Below, piece after piece: positions 8,747 through 17,285 of a stretch of 64,000 bases of DNA. Where the stretch lies: assembly GCF_026626745.1 (NCBI RefSeq), contig NZ_JAPNJW010000001.1:5502001-5566000 (forward strand). The letters run 5' to 3'. Each line of letters begins with the position of its first letter. Position 1 is the stretch's first letter. The position numbers and the translations under genes were made by a program. The stretch comes from Nannocystis sp. RBIL2 (GTDB lineage Bacteria; Myxococcota_A; Polyangia; Nannocystales; Nannocystaceae). Below the pieces are notes generated by a model that saw only the letters and a list, made by a program, of their open reading frames with translations, ran no database searches and had not been told where the DNA came from.

Positions 8747-9307
8747 GGCGTGGCGCAGCAGTCGATCGTACATCGCGTTGCTGACCGTCCTCGTCGTCAA
8801 GGTGCCGGACGTCGCAGTCATGCCCGGCGAAGGCGCGACGAACTGCTTCGGCAGCACCAGGAAGCTGCCGCCGCGGTGTTCGAGGCGCAGGCCGCCGACC
8901 ATGCTCTTGGTCGTCGCCACGTTGATGTTCGTCACCCGCAGGCTGCCGTCGGCGGTGTCGCCGAGCGGCTTGCCCTGGTCGTCGCGCAGCGCGACGCCGT
9001 GCTCCGACGCCTCGAACGTGTAGCAGACGCGCAGCAAGGCGGTGCTGCTCGAGACGGCGAGGATCAGGGCGAGGCAGAGGCCCGTGGCGAAGCCGAGCAC
9101 CTGTACGCTGGCGACGAAGGCGCGCACGAGGCCCCCGATGCCGTCGAGCTGGGGACTCGTCACGTACTGCAGGACCGGCGCGAGCACTGCCGAGGGGATC
9201 AGCGTCCACAGGGCGAGTGCCCGGAAGAAACGCGCCCAGTCGGTCTCCCACACCGGTTCGGCGACGGGTGGAGGCGCAGGCGCGGCGGAAGGGCTCGTCG
9301 TCGACAC
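8741..9307 (-). CDS. Small membrane protein of unknown function
   Basis: 188 residues from GTG 9307 (VSTTSPSAAPAPPPVAEP). The frame stays open upstream to another GTG at 9388, but that extension is Arg-rich and looks like non-coding shadow. It has a Pro/Ala-rich cytoplasmic start and then two hydrophobic segments (ALWTLIPSAVLAPVLQYV; VLGFATGLCLALILAVSSSTALL). A soluble beta-rich part follows, ending LRVTNINVATTKSMVGGLRLEHRGGSFLVLPKQF, which resembles a small PH-like/YcxB-type fold sensing a lipid or membrane. That resemblance is only an impression. It is divergent from the FG-GAP lipoprotein at 9697. Confidence 0.6.
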   Translation of the reverse strand: MSTTSPSAAPAPPPVAEPVWETDWARFFRALALWTLIPSAVLAPVLQYVTSPQLDGIGGLVRAFVASVQVLGFATGLCLALILAVSSSTALLRVCYTFEASEHGVALRDDQGKPLGDTADGSLRVTNINVATTKSMVGGLRLEHRGGSFLVLPKQFVAPSPGMTATSGTLTTRTVSNAMYDRLLRHAA

Positions 9308-9678
9308 GACGCTCGAATACCACGAGGTCGTGCGGCGGACTCGATCGATTCCGCCGCGCCGACGTGGCGCGTCCGCGCACCGGCGCACCGCCAGCGCAGC
9401 GGAAGCGACGAGGTCGTGCGCGGGCGATCGCCGCAGCGAACGGAGTCAGGTTCTTCGCGCGCGGCCTGCCGCTCGAGAAGGTCCGCTTCAAACTGCTCGA
9501 CCTCGGCGACGACTGATTTGCTGGGGAGACGCTATCGCGGCCAACTCGGCGCGGTCCCGAATCTCCATGGCCGCGAGAAGACCGTTCACTGCATCGCCCC
9601 ATGGGCTCGGCTCGCGCCGGACGATGACGCGCGCCTCCCGTGGTCTTCATCGTCCGCGCCGTCGGCGAGCTCTGCGTG
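9308..9678. other. Intergenic region between divergent genes
   Basis: No convincing gene. A plus-strand frame ends RFFARGLPLEKVRFKLLDLGDD at about 9516 and looks protein-like over its last 20 codons, but nothing coherent precedes it; it may be a decayed remnant. Confidence 0.35.
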
Positions 9679-9687
9679 TGCTAGGTT
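9679..9687 (+). promoter_or_regulatory. Extended -10 box TGC-TAGGTT
   Basis: The -10-like TAGGTT with an upstream TG lies 9 nt before the GTG start at 9697. No -35 is obvious. Expected +1 lies about 3 nt before the start, so the transcript would be almost leaderless. Same form as the boxes at 12652, 28868 and 51163. Confidence 0.35.
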
Positions 9688-9696
9688 GGAGCGGCC

Positions 9697-12027
9697 GTGC
9701 AGGTGCGAGCGACGGACCGACGCGGACCGACGAGACGGGCGTCGCAAATCGCTGCGGTCGTGGCCCTCGCAGGCTGGGCTGTGCTGAGCGGATGCGTGCG
9801 ACGCACGGAGTCGGTGCGATCACGCAACCCGGTCGACGCGGCGGACTCGACGACCGAGCCAGGGCGAAAGCGGAACAAGTTCGCGCGGTGTCTGCCCGCC
9901 GACCGCTCGTTCGCGGTCGGCGAGAGTCCGGTCGATCTCGCGGTGCTCTCGCGCGCCGGCGGATCGCCGGCGCTGGTGGTGGCGAACGCGAGCTCGAACG
10001 ACCTGTCGCTGGTGCGCCGCGAGGGCCACCGCTGGCGCGAGGTTCAGCGGGTGAGCACCGCGCCGGCACCGTTCGCCCTCGCGATCGGCGACGTCGACGC
10101 TGACGGGAACCCCGACGTCATCGCGATTCACCGCGACCTGCCCGCGGCCAGCCTGCACCTCGGCGCCGCCGACGGGACGTTGGGCCCGGCGCAGACGCTC
10201 GCTCTGGACGAACCTGCGCTGGCGCTGGCGACCGGCGACCTCGACGGCGACGGTGCCGTCGAGCTGGCTTTCGGGTCAGGTTCCGAGACTCGCAACGGCA
10301 GCCTGCGGGTGATCCGCGCGGGCCGCGAGGGTCAGGTTCACGACGTCTGGCGCGACCTCGTGGATCGGCTCCCCTGCGCGGTGGCAATGGGTGACATACG
10401 CCGCGATCCAGGCCGCGAGCTTGCAGTCTTTCACCATCGCTCGTGGGGCCAGACGATCACGAGCCTGGGCCGCCGCCGCCGCGAGGAGCTGTACCGCGAC
10501 GGCATTTGCTGCAAGACGAGCAAGACCACCGCGGGAGCGCTCGCCGACCTCCTCGGCGACGGCCGTGTCGAGGGTGTCGGCGTCTCGCTGGGAGGGCGGG
10601 CGGAGGACCCGGGCCGGCTGACGATCTACCGCGACGAGGGTCTGGAGATCCTCATGCCTCAGCTCTTCACGAAGGTCGCTCCGTCGCCCCATCGCGTCCT
10701 CGTGCGCGACCTCGACGGCGACGCGGCGCCCGAGATCCTGGTCTTCGCGGGCATCGTCTCGACGATGGAGCGGTTTCCGGACACACGAGATCCGGTCCCC
10801 CTCACGCCGCTCGACCCGACCGAACGCGTCGATTCTCCGCGGCTGCAGATCTACGGCCTGGAAGGAAATACGCTGACGTTGCGCGGCGAGCATCCGCTCG
10901 ACGGCCTCGGCTTTCTCGTCGAAGACCTCACCGGCGATGGCGTGCTCGACGTCGTCGCGGTGCAGGGGCGGTTACACGTGCATCCCACGATGTTCCCGCT
11001 GCGTCCGCCCGGTCCGCGGCCGGCCGACGGGATCCGGTCGATGCTCACATTCGACGTCGATCGTGACGGCGACGACGAGGTGGTGGTCGAACGGGATGGC
11101 GGCTGCATGCGTCTGGTCCTCGAGGAAGGCGCGCTGCAGCTGCGGCCGCTCGGCCGTGGCGAAGCGGCGCCGAGGATCCCGTGTGGGCCGGACCGCGGTC
11201 GCGTCGCGCCCGCGGGTCCCCCGCGACGGAAGGAGCCCGGCGTCGGGTTTGGCCGTGCGAAGCACGCGGATCGCGTCGAGACCGAGCCTCCGCGGGACGG
11301 CCCCGATCTCATCGTACCTCCGCCGATCCCGCGCGGCCACGACAACCTCATGTCGGTCGCGCGCATGCTCGGGCCGGTGCGGCGAAGCGGCGGCGGTCCC
11401 GACGACTTTCTGATGTCGGTACGTGACGCGCATCGGTCGTCGCTGGACGGCGCGGACTTTGCCCAGGACGAGTCCGAGCTCGCGCTCTATCTGGTGCGCG
11501 AAGGTGACGAGCCGATCCGGCTCGGGGAACTGACCGACGACCCCGGCGAGTCCGCCGGCTCGTACCTCGTCGACCTGGGGCGCACGACCAAGGAGATCGC
11601 TCATTCGAGCGACGTGGCCGCGCTCGCGTCCGGAGATCTCGACGGCGACGGAGACATCGAGATCGTCGTCGTCGATCGGCGGCGCCACCTGTACGTCCTG
11701 TGGGGGCGCAGGGACGCCGAGTTCGCCCCGCCGGTGCGCTGGCACGTCGGTCACGTGCTGGCGATGGCGGTACGGGACCTCGACAGCGACGCCGCCGACG
11801 AGCTCGTGACGCTCTCCGACCGTGAGGCGGCGCTGAAGATCTTCACACCCACCGGCACAGGGGGCCCCGGGCCGGCGGTGGTCTTCGGCACGGGCGCAGG
11901 CACCCATCGGTTCGTCGTCGCCGACGTGGACGACGACCAAAGGCCGGAGCTCGTCCTCGCTGACCGCTTCACCGGCACGCTCGAGGTACTCCCGTGGCAG
12001 CCGTGCGAGCGCGATCCACAGCGATGA
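9697..12027 (+). CDS. FG-GAP repeat lipoprotein
   Basis: 776 residues from GTG 9697, preceded by GGTTGGAG. A basic N-region (RATDRRGPTRRASQ) and hydrophobic core run to the lipobox VLSGC (Cys about 33). The body holds FG-GAP/VCBS blades with DxDxDG loops (DVDADGNPDV, DLDGDGAVEL, DLDGDAAPEI, DVDRDGDDEV, DLDGDGDIEI, DVDDDQRPEL). Blades are spread over the whole length, suggesting one or two seven-bladed propellers with a disordered Arg/Pro-rich insert about residues 490-560. Integrin-alpha-like Ca2+-binding surface proteins of this kind are frequent in Nannocystaceae and may mediate adhesion. It lacks the Cys-rich and CARDB parts of the 6081 protein. A 666-bp non-coding region follows. Confidence 0.85.
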   Translation: MQVRATDRRGPTRRASQIAAVVALAGWAVLSGCVRRTESVRSRNPVDAADSTTEPGRKRNKFARCLPADRSFAVGESPVDLAVLSRAGGSPALVVANASSNDLSLVRREGHRWREVQRVSTAPAPFALAIGDVDADGNPDVIAIHRDLPAASLHLGAADGTLGPAQTLALDEPALALATGDLDGDGAVELAFGSGSETRNGSLRVIRAGREGQVHDVWRDLVDRLPCAVAMGDIRRDPGRELAVFHHRSWGQTITSLGRRRREELYRDGICCKTSKTTAGALADLLGDGRVEGVGVSLGGRAEDPGRLTIYRDEGLEILMPQLFTKVAPSPHRVLVRDLDGDAAPEILVFAGIVSTMERFPDTRDPVPLTPLDPTERVDSPRLQIYGLEGNTLTLRGEHPLDGLGFLVEDLTGDGVLDVVAVQGRLHVHPTMFPLRPPGPRPADGIRSMLTFDVDRDGDDEVVVERDGGCMRLVLEEGALQLRPLGRGEAAPRIPCGPDRGRVAPAGPPRRKEPGVGFGRAKHADRVETEPPRDGPDLIVPPPIPRGHDNLMSVARMLGPVRRSGGGPDDFLMSVRDAHRSSLDGADFAQDESELALYLVREGDEPIRLGELTDDPGESAGSYLVDLGRTTKEIAHSSDVAALASGDLDGDGDIEIVVVDRRRHLYVLWGRRDAEFAPPVRWHVGHVLAMAVRDLDSDAADELVTLSDREAALKIFTPTGTGGPGPAVVFGTGAGTHRFVVADVDDDQRPELVLADRFTGTLEVLPWQPCERDPQR

Positions 12028-12631
12028 ACCTCAATACCAACGTCGCCTCGCCTGAGCTCCGAGCGGATTCCACCGCAAGACATTCATCACAGCCCCAAGA
12101 TCCCTTGGCAATCATGATACTCGTCTTTCGCACCCACCCATTCTTACCTCGTTGAATCAAGTTCAACGCGCGACGACGATTCAGTCCCTCGCGCACTCGT
12201 GCCTGACCGGCCGCATGCGATCGCGCATAGGCGAGCACCCACCGTCGCGAACGGCGTCATCCGTTCTCGCCCCATCGTCGCCCTCGCGCAAGACCGTGCT
12301 GGAGCGGCAGATCTCGCAGGAAGGCGCACAGACACCGCCGCGGTGCCCTTTCTAAAAATCCCGCTCGAAGCCCGCCGCGCAGGCGCGGCTGGTCCTCACA
12401 GGATCGCCGCGCCATCGCTGTCCGCCTCCCCCCCCAACATCATCTACCCCCGAATCCGGCGGCGACTGCGGTGAATCGCAATTCATAATAACACTCCCGC
12501 TCGTCCCTCGACTCCCGCCAATCGCTCCGGCCGCGGGCAGCCTCGCGCCGGGGCAATGACCCGAGGGCAGGTCTGCACCCCCCGGTCTTCCGCCCGCGGC
12601 TCGCGCCGCAGCCGACCGTTTCACCCTCCCC
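12028..12631. other. Long intergenic region, lower GC
   Basis: No coherent frame. It is noticeably less GC-rich than its surroundings in the first 150 bp. A small dyad GTTGAA-N5-TTCAAC lies at 12151-12167. Nothing else is recognised. Confidence 0.4.
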
Positions 12632-12660
12632 GTGACAGCCGCAAGGCACGGTGCTAGGGT
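12632..12660 (+). promoter_or_regulatory. Candidate sigma-70-type promoter for the DUF2156 gene
   Basis: GTGACA (12632-12637), 17-nt spacer, extended -10 TGC-TAGGGT (12652-12660). The start codon is 34 nt further on. Five of six bases match the -35 consensus and four of six the -10. Confidence 0.45.
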
Positions 12661-12693
12661 CGACTTCCAGCCGCCCTGATCCGTCGGCCCTGC

Positions 12694-13662
12694 ATGCCTG
12701 ACCCCAGTCGACCCCTCGACACCCTCTTACAACCTGCTCCCTGGACCATCGAGCCGCTGGCGCTCGACCACAAGCCTGCCTTCGACCGGGCTCTGGCGGC
12801 TGCCGGCGTCTCGCTGTCGGACTACAGCTTCGCCAACAACGTCTGTTGGCAGCTCAGCCAGCGCCTGTTCATCGCCTCGGTCGCGGGTTCGCTCGGGCTG
12901 TTCGGCGAGCGTGACGGCGTCCTGTCGATGCAGCTGCCCCCGCTCGGCGCGCCGTGGCAAGAGGCCGCCGCGCTCGAGGCGTGCGTCGCCCTGCTCGAGC
13001 GGTCCAACACCGGCCCAGTCGTCGGCGAGCTGCGCTTCGTCGCCCCCGAGTGCGTCGCCCGCCTGCGCGAGCACGGCGACGGCTGGCTCCGCGGCCACAC
13101 CCTCGAGGTCGTGCCCGGCAGCCCCGACTTCCTCTACCGCCGCAGCGAGATGGTCGAGCTCCGCGGCGCCCGCTACAAGTCGAAGCGCAACGACATCAAC
13201 CAGCTGCTGCGCACCTACCCCAGCGCCCGCGCCGAGCCGCTGCGCCAGTCCGACGCCGAGGCCGTGGCCCGGCTGACCCGCCTGTGGCTGAGCCAGCGCG
13301 GCGGCGACCACGACCACGCCCACGACGAGGAGGCCTTCGCCCTCGCCGCCGCCATGCAACACTTCGACGCCCTCGAGCTGTTCGGCGTGCGCCTCATGAT
13401 CGGCGACACCCTCGCCGGCATCACCCTCGGCGAGCGCCTGCCGACCGGCGTCGTCAACGTGCTGTTCGAAAAGACCGACCTCGACGTCCCGGGCGCCTCG
13501 CAATTCATCTTCCGCGAGTTCTGCCGCCTCCTGGGCGACGACGCCCTGATCAACACCGGCGACGGCGCCGGCTCGCCCTCGCTGGTGCGCGCCAAGGAGA
13601 GCTACCGCCCCGTCCAGCTCGGTCAAAAATTCTTGCTACGGATCTGGCGCGCCACCCCCTGA
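12694..13662 (+). CDS. DUF2156 / LPG_synthase_C-type GNAT-fold protein
   Basis: 322 residues, soluble. It matches the C-terminal catalytic domain of bacterial lysylphosphatidylglycerol synthases (MprF) and stand-alone DUF2156 proteins. Visible pieces are DYSFANNVCWQ near residue 43, VELRGARYKSKRNDINQLL about 153-172, FGVRLMIGDTLAGITLGERLPTG about 230-252 and INTGDGAGSPSLVRAKESYRPVQLGQKF at the end (the usual N-x-G-D-x-G and K-x-S-Y-x-P motifs). There are no transmembrane helices, so it lacks the MprF flippase part. Stand-alone members may transfer an aminoacyl group from tRNA to a lipid or small acceptor; the substrate here is unknown. It is monocistronic with its own promoter and convergent with the AraC regulator. 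Confidence 0.82.
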   Translation: MPDPSRPLDTLLQPAPWTIEPLALDHKPAFDRALAAAGVSLSDYSFANNVCWQLSQRLFIASVAGSLGLFGERDGVLSMQLPPLGAPWQEAAALEACVALLERSNTGPVVGELRFVAPECVARLREHGDGWLRGHTLEVVPGSPDFLYRRSEMVELRGARYKSKRNDINQLLRTYPSARAEPLRQSDAEAVARLTRLWLSQRGGDHDHAHDEEAFALAAAMQHFDALELFGVRLMIGDTLAGITLGERLPTGVVNVLFEKTDLDVPGASQFIFREFCRLLGDDALINTGDGAGSPSLVRAKESYRPVQLGQKFLLRIWRATP

Positions 13663-13685
13663 TCCCGCGAAGCCGGCGCCGCACC

Positions 13686-13709
13686 CCCGCGCGCCCACAG
13701 CCGCGCGGG
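13686..13709. terminator. GC hairpin after the DUF2156 gene
   Basis: CCCGCGCG-N8-CGCGCGGG, a perfect 8-bp stem 24 nt after the stop; no T-tract. Confidence 0.45.
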
Positions 13710-13804
13710 CCCGCGCTCCCCTCAATGGTCAGTTCCGCGCAGTATTTTATTGAGGCGCCGCGACTGCAGATCATGCCAGCCGATTGACGGCACCGTAAAT
13801 CCCG

Positions 13805-13834
13805 GCACTGCATGCATTCGTCGCGCTGCAGTGC
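13805..13834. terminator. Dyad between convergent genes
   Basis: GCACTGCA-N14-TGCAGTGC, perfect 8-bp arms, about 40 nt downstream of the AraC gene end. It may terminate that gene; the lack of a T-tract leaves this open. Confidence 0.35.
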
Positions 13835-13874
13835 GCAGTTCTTCAAGAATGCGTACTGCGAGCATTCCACCCGC

Positions 13875-14885
13875 TCACGCCGTCTCACGCCGGCGCCAGC
13901 CCTGCGGCGTCTCGCCGGTCCAGCGCTTGAATGCGCGGAAGAACGGCGCCGGCTCGGCGTAACCGAGCAGCACCGCCACCTCGGACGCGCTCAGCGAGCG
14001 GTCCGCCAGCAATTGCAGCGCACGGGCGTGCCGGGCCTCCTCGACCAGCCCGGTGAAGTTCGTCTGTTCGTCGAGCAATCGCCGGTGCAGAGTCCGCTCC
14101 GACACCGCCAGGCGCTTCGCCACCGCTTGCAGCCGCGGCTCGCCCTCCGTCAGGGCTGCGCCGATCTCCCGCCGCACCCGATCGGCCCAGCTCGCGTCGG
14201 CCGGCATTCCTTCTAAGAGCATCGACTCGGCGCGCCGGGCCAGGTAGCCGAACAGCTGCGGATCGGCGCGCGGCAGCGGCACTGCCAGCAACCCCGCGTC
14301 GAACCCGATCTGCAGCAGCGGCGCGTCCCAGGCCACCGGGCAGGCGAAGTAGGCCTCGACCTCGCGCGGATCTGCCGGCCGCGACAGCGGCAGCGCCACG
14401 AACGCTGGCCGCGCAGTCACGCCCGCGAGCGCACGCATCATCGCCACGATCGACGCCGCCTGGGCGAAGATCGGCTCGCGCAGCCGCGCGAACGCCGGCA
14501 CCATCGCGCGCACGAACACCACGTAATCGCCCGCAGCGTCGCACCGGCGCTCGAGCTGCGGCACCAGGCCCGGGTACAGCACCGCGCCGACGCGCTGCTG
14601 CCACGCGAGCGCGTCGCCCACGGTCGCCTCGTGCTGCATCGCGTAGCCGATCACCCCGAGCGCCGCGATCCCGATCCGCGCGCCGATGTGCAGCCCGTCG
14701 CCGCGGCGCGACAGGATCTCCCACATCTTCAGGTGTTGCTCGAGCGGCACCCGGGCGTCCGGGTCCGTCAGCAGCGCCGGATCGATCCCCGCCTCGTGCA
14801 CGATCGCCGGCACCTCGGCCCCGAGGCTCTCCGCCGCCGCCAGCACCTGCGTCGTCATCGCCGCCAGGACCGAGGGGCTCGACAT
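13875..14885 (-). CDS. AraC-family regulator (Arabinose_bd-type N-domain + HTH_18)
   Basis: 336 residues from ATG 14885 (MSSPSVLAAMTTQ); the longer open frame upstream is shadow over the divergent gene. Residues about 1-200 form the OruR/ToxT-like ligand domain (Arabinose_bd PF12625: VPLEQHLKMWEILSRRGDGLHIGARIG). The last about 100 residues are a double helix-turn-helix (LQAVAKRLAVSERTLHRRLLDEQTNFTGLVEEARHARALQLL, then SASEVAVLLGYAEPAPFFRAFKRWTGETPQGWRR) with the typical AraC 'GYxxxxxFxRxFKRxxGxTP' end. It is divergent from the FAD monooxygenase starting at 14977, with 91 bp between. By the usual logic of such pairs it probably controls that enzyme in response to the enzyme's substrate. Confidence 0.9.
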   Translation of the reverse strand: MSSPSVLAAMTTQVLAAAESLGAEVPAIVHEAGIDPALLTDPDARVPLEQHLKMWEILSRRGDGLHIGARIGIAALGVIGYAMQHEATVGDALAWQQRVGAVLYPGLVPQLERRCDAAGDYVVFVRAMVPAFARLREPIFAQAASIVAMMRALAGVTARPAFVALPLSRPADPREVEAYFACPVAWDAPLLQIGFDAGLLAVPLPRADPQLFGYLARRAESMLLEGMPADASWADRVRREIGAALTEGEPRLQAVAKRLAVSERTLHRRLLDEQTNFTGLVEEARHARALQLLADRSLSASEVAVLLGYAEPAPFFRAFKRWTGETPQGWRRRETA

Positions 14886-14976
14886 CCGCGCGGATTGTCG
14901 ACGATGGCCGGCAAAGCCACAAGCTTGGCGACCGCGGTCAAGGCAGCCCGCGGCGCGGCGCTTCATCCTCCTCGCC

Positions 14977-16134
14977 ATGAACCTCTCGCAGCTCCACGTC
15001 CTCGTCGTCGGCGGCGCCACTGGCGGCGCTGCCACGGCCCTCCTCCTCGCGCGCGCCGGAGCCCGCGTCACCTTGCTCGAGAAGGTCGCCCAGCCGCGCG
15101 CCGTCGGGGCCGGCATCGGCCTCGCCGAGAACGGCCTCGCAGTGCTCGAATCGATCGGCCTCGGCCCTGCGATCGCCGCGCACGGTCGCGCCGTCGACTC
15201 GCCCGCGATCGTCGACGGTCGCAGCCGGCTCATGCTCGCGCCCCCGCGACCCACCCCGCGCGTGCGGATGATCCGGCGCAGCGACCTGCAGGGCCTGCTG
15301 CTCGACGCCCTCGCGGCCGAGCCTCGCGTCGAGCGGCAGTTCGGCGCCGAGGTGATCGGCGCCGAGCGGGACGGCCGGGTGACCGCGCGCGTCGACGGTC
15401 GGACCGTCGAGCACCGCGCAGATCTGGTCGTCGGCGCCGACGGGGTGCATTCGCGGATCCGCACCGCCGGCGACTTCGGCGCGCGCGTGCGTCCGCCGGG
15501 CATCGCCTACTTGCGGGCGCTCGTCGACGTCGAGGCCGCGCAGGGCGTCGAGGCCTGGACCGGCGCCGGCATCTTCGGCAGCTTCGCGGTCGACGGCGGC
15601 ACCTATTTCTTCGCCTCCGCCGGCACCCGCGCGTGCCGTCACGCGATCGCGGCCCGCGACCTCGAGGCTTTGCGCGCAGTGTGGGCCCGCGCCTATCCGC
15701 CGTCGATCCCCCTGCTCGGCGCGGTGCGGCGATTCGACGACCTCATCTTCAATCGCGTGATCCGCGTCGATTGTCAGCGGTGGGTCGACGGCCGCCTCGC
15801 CCTGCTCGGCGACGCCGCCCACGCCATGTCGCCCAACCTCGGCCAGGGGGCCAACAGCGCCCTCGTCGACGCCGCAGTGCTGCTCGACGAGCTGCGCCGC
15901 GCCGCCGACCTGGCGAGCGGCCTCGACGCCTATCAGCGCCGGCGTCGGCCCGCAGTGCAGCGAGTCGCCCGCGCTGCCGGCAGCATGGGCGCGCTCGCCG
16001 AGATCACCAACCCCGTCGCTCGCTGGCTGCGCGACCGCCTGCTCCTGCCGGTCGCCGCCCGCTTCGGCGGCGACGCCGCCGCGGTCGTGATGCAGGAGCT
16101 GCCCGCGACCTTGCTCGCGATCGGCCGCGCATGA
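14977..16134 (+). CDS. FAD-dependent aromatic-ring-hydroxylase-type monooxygenase
   Basis: 385 residues from ATG 14977. The Rossmann FAD motif is VLVVGGATGGAATALLLARAGARVTLLEK, with GGATGG in place of the usual GxGxxG. The second FAD motif is DLVVGADGVHSRIR and the third is LALLGDAAHAMSPNLGQGANSALVDA (the GD motif that binds the riboflavin ribityl). Length and order fit class A flavoprotein monooxygenases (UbiH/salicylate hydroxylase/TetX-like, PF01494), NAD(P)H-dependent and cytosolic. Substrate cannot be told from sequence. It is divergent from an AraC regulator (14885) and followed after 22 nt by a GGACATG dyad. Confidence 0.87.
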   Translation: MNLSQLHVLVVGGATGGAATALLLARAGARVTLLEKVAQPRAVGAGIGLAENGLAVLESIGLGPAIAAHGRAVDSPAIVDGRSRLMLAPPRPTPRVRMIRRSDLQGLLLDALAAEPRVERQFGAEVIGAERDGRVTARVDGRTVEHRADLVVGADGVHSRIRTAGDFGARVRPPGIAYLRALVDVEAAQGVEAWTGAGIFGSFAVDGGTYFFASAGTRACRHAIAARDLEALRAVWARAYPPSIPLLGAVRRFDDLIFNRVIRVDCQRWVDGRLALLGDAAHAMSPNLGQGANSALVDAAVLLDELRRAADLASGLDAYQRRRRPAVQRVARAAGSMGALAEITNPVARWLRDRLLLPVAARFGGDAAAVVMQELPATLLAIGRA

Positions 16135-16156
16135 ATGCTCTCCAAGAGATGACCTT

Positions 16157-16184
16157 GAGGACATGCTCATGACGACATGTCCTC
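16157..16184. repeat. Gene-end dyad copy 1 (GGACATG-N10-CATGTCC, stem extended to 9 bp)
   Basis: GAGGACATG-N10-CATGTCCTC, perfect, 22 nt after the monooxygenase stop and 41 nt before the convergent gene end. The core 24 bp are 16159-16182. A further half-site-like GAGCATGCCC follows at about 16201-16210. Confidence 0.75.
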
Positions 16185-16225
16185 GTGAACATTATCTTCA
16201 GAGCATGCCCTGGGAGACAGTTTTA

Positions 16226-17068
16226 TCACCGCCGTGACAACCGCGTCACCGCCTTCGCCCACGCCTCCGGGTGGCGCGGCTGCGCCTGCAGGTACTCGCG
16301 CCACGTCTTCGCGTCGTCGAAGCGATGGCGCACCCACAGGCTCCACGCGTCCGCGTAGCTGTCGTGTTCATCGAACTTCTCGCGCAGCGACCCGACCTCC
16401 TCGCCGAGCGCCCACGGGGCCGGCAGCGAGCCCTGGGCCGCCAGCAGCACCCCCGCGCGCTCGTACACGTTGCTGCTCACCGGCTCGGCCGGCGTCCCGC
16501 GCTCCACCGCCTCGCGCACCGCCCTCCACGGCTCCGGCGCCGGCGCCACCGCGGCCAGCCACTGCGTCAGCCCGCCATCGTCGCGACGCTTCGCGCACCA
16601 GCGGGCCCAGAAGTCGAACTCGCGCGTCCCGTAGCGGACCGCATGCGCCGGCGCCTCCTTGCGGCTCGCCCACGGCGCAGGCGGGCTCGCCCCGTACAGC
16701 CGCTCCCACGCCACCAGCCCGACGTCGTCGCCGATCACCCCGGCCGCTTCGAGCTCCGCCAGCAACGCGTCCGAAAGCGCCTCGCGGAGCCGGAACTCCG
16801 GCACCAGCGCCCAGGTCACCGTCGCCGTCCAAGTGCGGGGGGCCGGCGCGTGCCGTTTCAAATAGTCCAGCCGCCACGCGCGATCGGTCGGCGCCCGCGA
16901 CAGCCACTCGTGCCATACCTCGGCCCAGCTCTCGCCGTAGCCCATGCGCCAGCCGATGCTGCGCGCTGGGATCTCCGGGTACCGTGCCCACGGCGGCGCC
17001 ACGTCTCCGTGCTCGTCGCGGGCCTCCGCGATCGCCTTGGCGAAGAATGCCTCTCGGTCGAACCCCAT
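16226..17068 (-). CDS. Conserved-looking soluble protein, unknown function
   Basis: 280 residues from ATG 17068, preceded on its strand by a strong GGAGGAG Shine-Dalgarno, which decides this start over the upstream extension. The protein is Trp-rich (about 20 Trp) and built of repeated helical units with 'W..Wl..hrfdd..tWreyl' patterns (ESWAEVWHEWLSRAP; DSYADAWSLWVRHRFDDAKTWREYL). This suggests a solenoid of HAT/TPR-like helices or an immunity/SMI1-like scaffold. No signal peptide, no catalytic motif. It is convergent with the FAD monooxygenase and has its own promoter region shared with the aldo/keto reductase. Confidence 0.7.
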   Translation of the reverse strand: MGFDREAFFAKAIAEARDEHGDVAPPWARYPEIPARSIGWRMGYGESWAEVWHEWLSRAPTDRAWRLDYLKRHAPAPRTWTATVTWALVPEFRLREALSDALLAELEAAGVIGDDVGLVAWERLYGASPPAPWASRKEAPAHAVRYGTREFDFWARWCAKRRDDGGLTQWLAAVAPAPEPWRAVREAVERGTPAEPVSSNVYERAGVLLAAQGSLPAPWALGEEVGSLREKFDEHDSYADAWSLWVRHRFDDAKTWREYLQAQPRHPEAWAKAVTRLSRR

Positions 17069-17267
17069 CGCTCCTCCGGTCCTGCCCGAGCATACGACCT
17101 CGACCGCCCGCGTGAGCCCCCCGCGCCTCTCGCTCGCACGTGCGAGTCGTGTGTGGGCTTTTCGCCACGAGCGAGCTTCGCGCTGACCGTCGCCCCGCAC
17201 CGTGGCCCGCGGTCGGCCCGCGCGCGACCTCTCGCTGCTCGAGCCCGGTCAGACCCGCGCAGTCCGG

Positions 17268-17276
17268 TGTTATGGA
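17268..17276 (+). promoter_or_regulatory. Extended -10-like box TGT-TATGGA
   Basis: 9 nt before the aldo/keto reductase ATG (17286). No clear -35. If used, the mRNA would be near-leaderless, like those predicted at 9697 and 51180. Confidence 0.25.
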
Positions 17277-17285
17277 TCGCTCATC

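Noticed and set aside
9217..9516. Short plus-strand frame ending LPLEKVRFKLLDLGDD
   Set aside because: Only the last 20 codons look protein-like; it overlaps the minus-strand membrane gene and has no family or ribosome site.
4311..9650. A 1779-codon open frame on the minus strand
   Set aside because: It lies opposite the TPR-like and FG-GAP genes and reads as Gly/Val/Ala/Asp/Arg-rich shadow. In 75% GC DNA the antisense of a coding frame rarely hits stops. The plus-strand genes have clear families.
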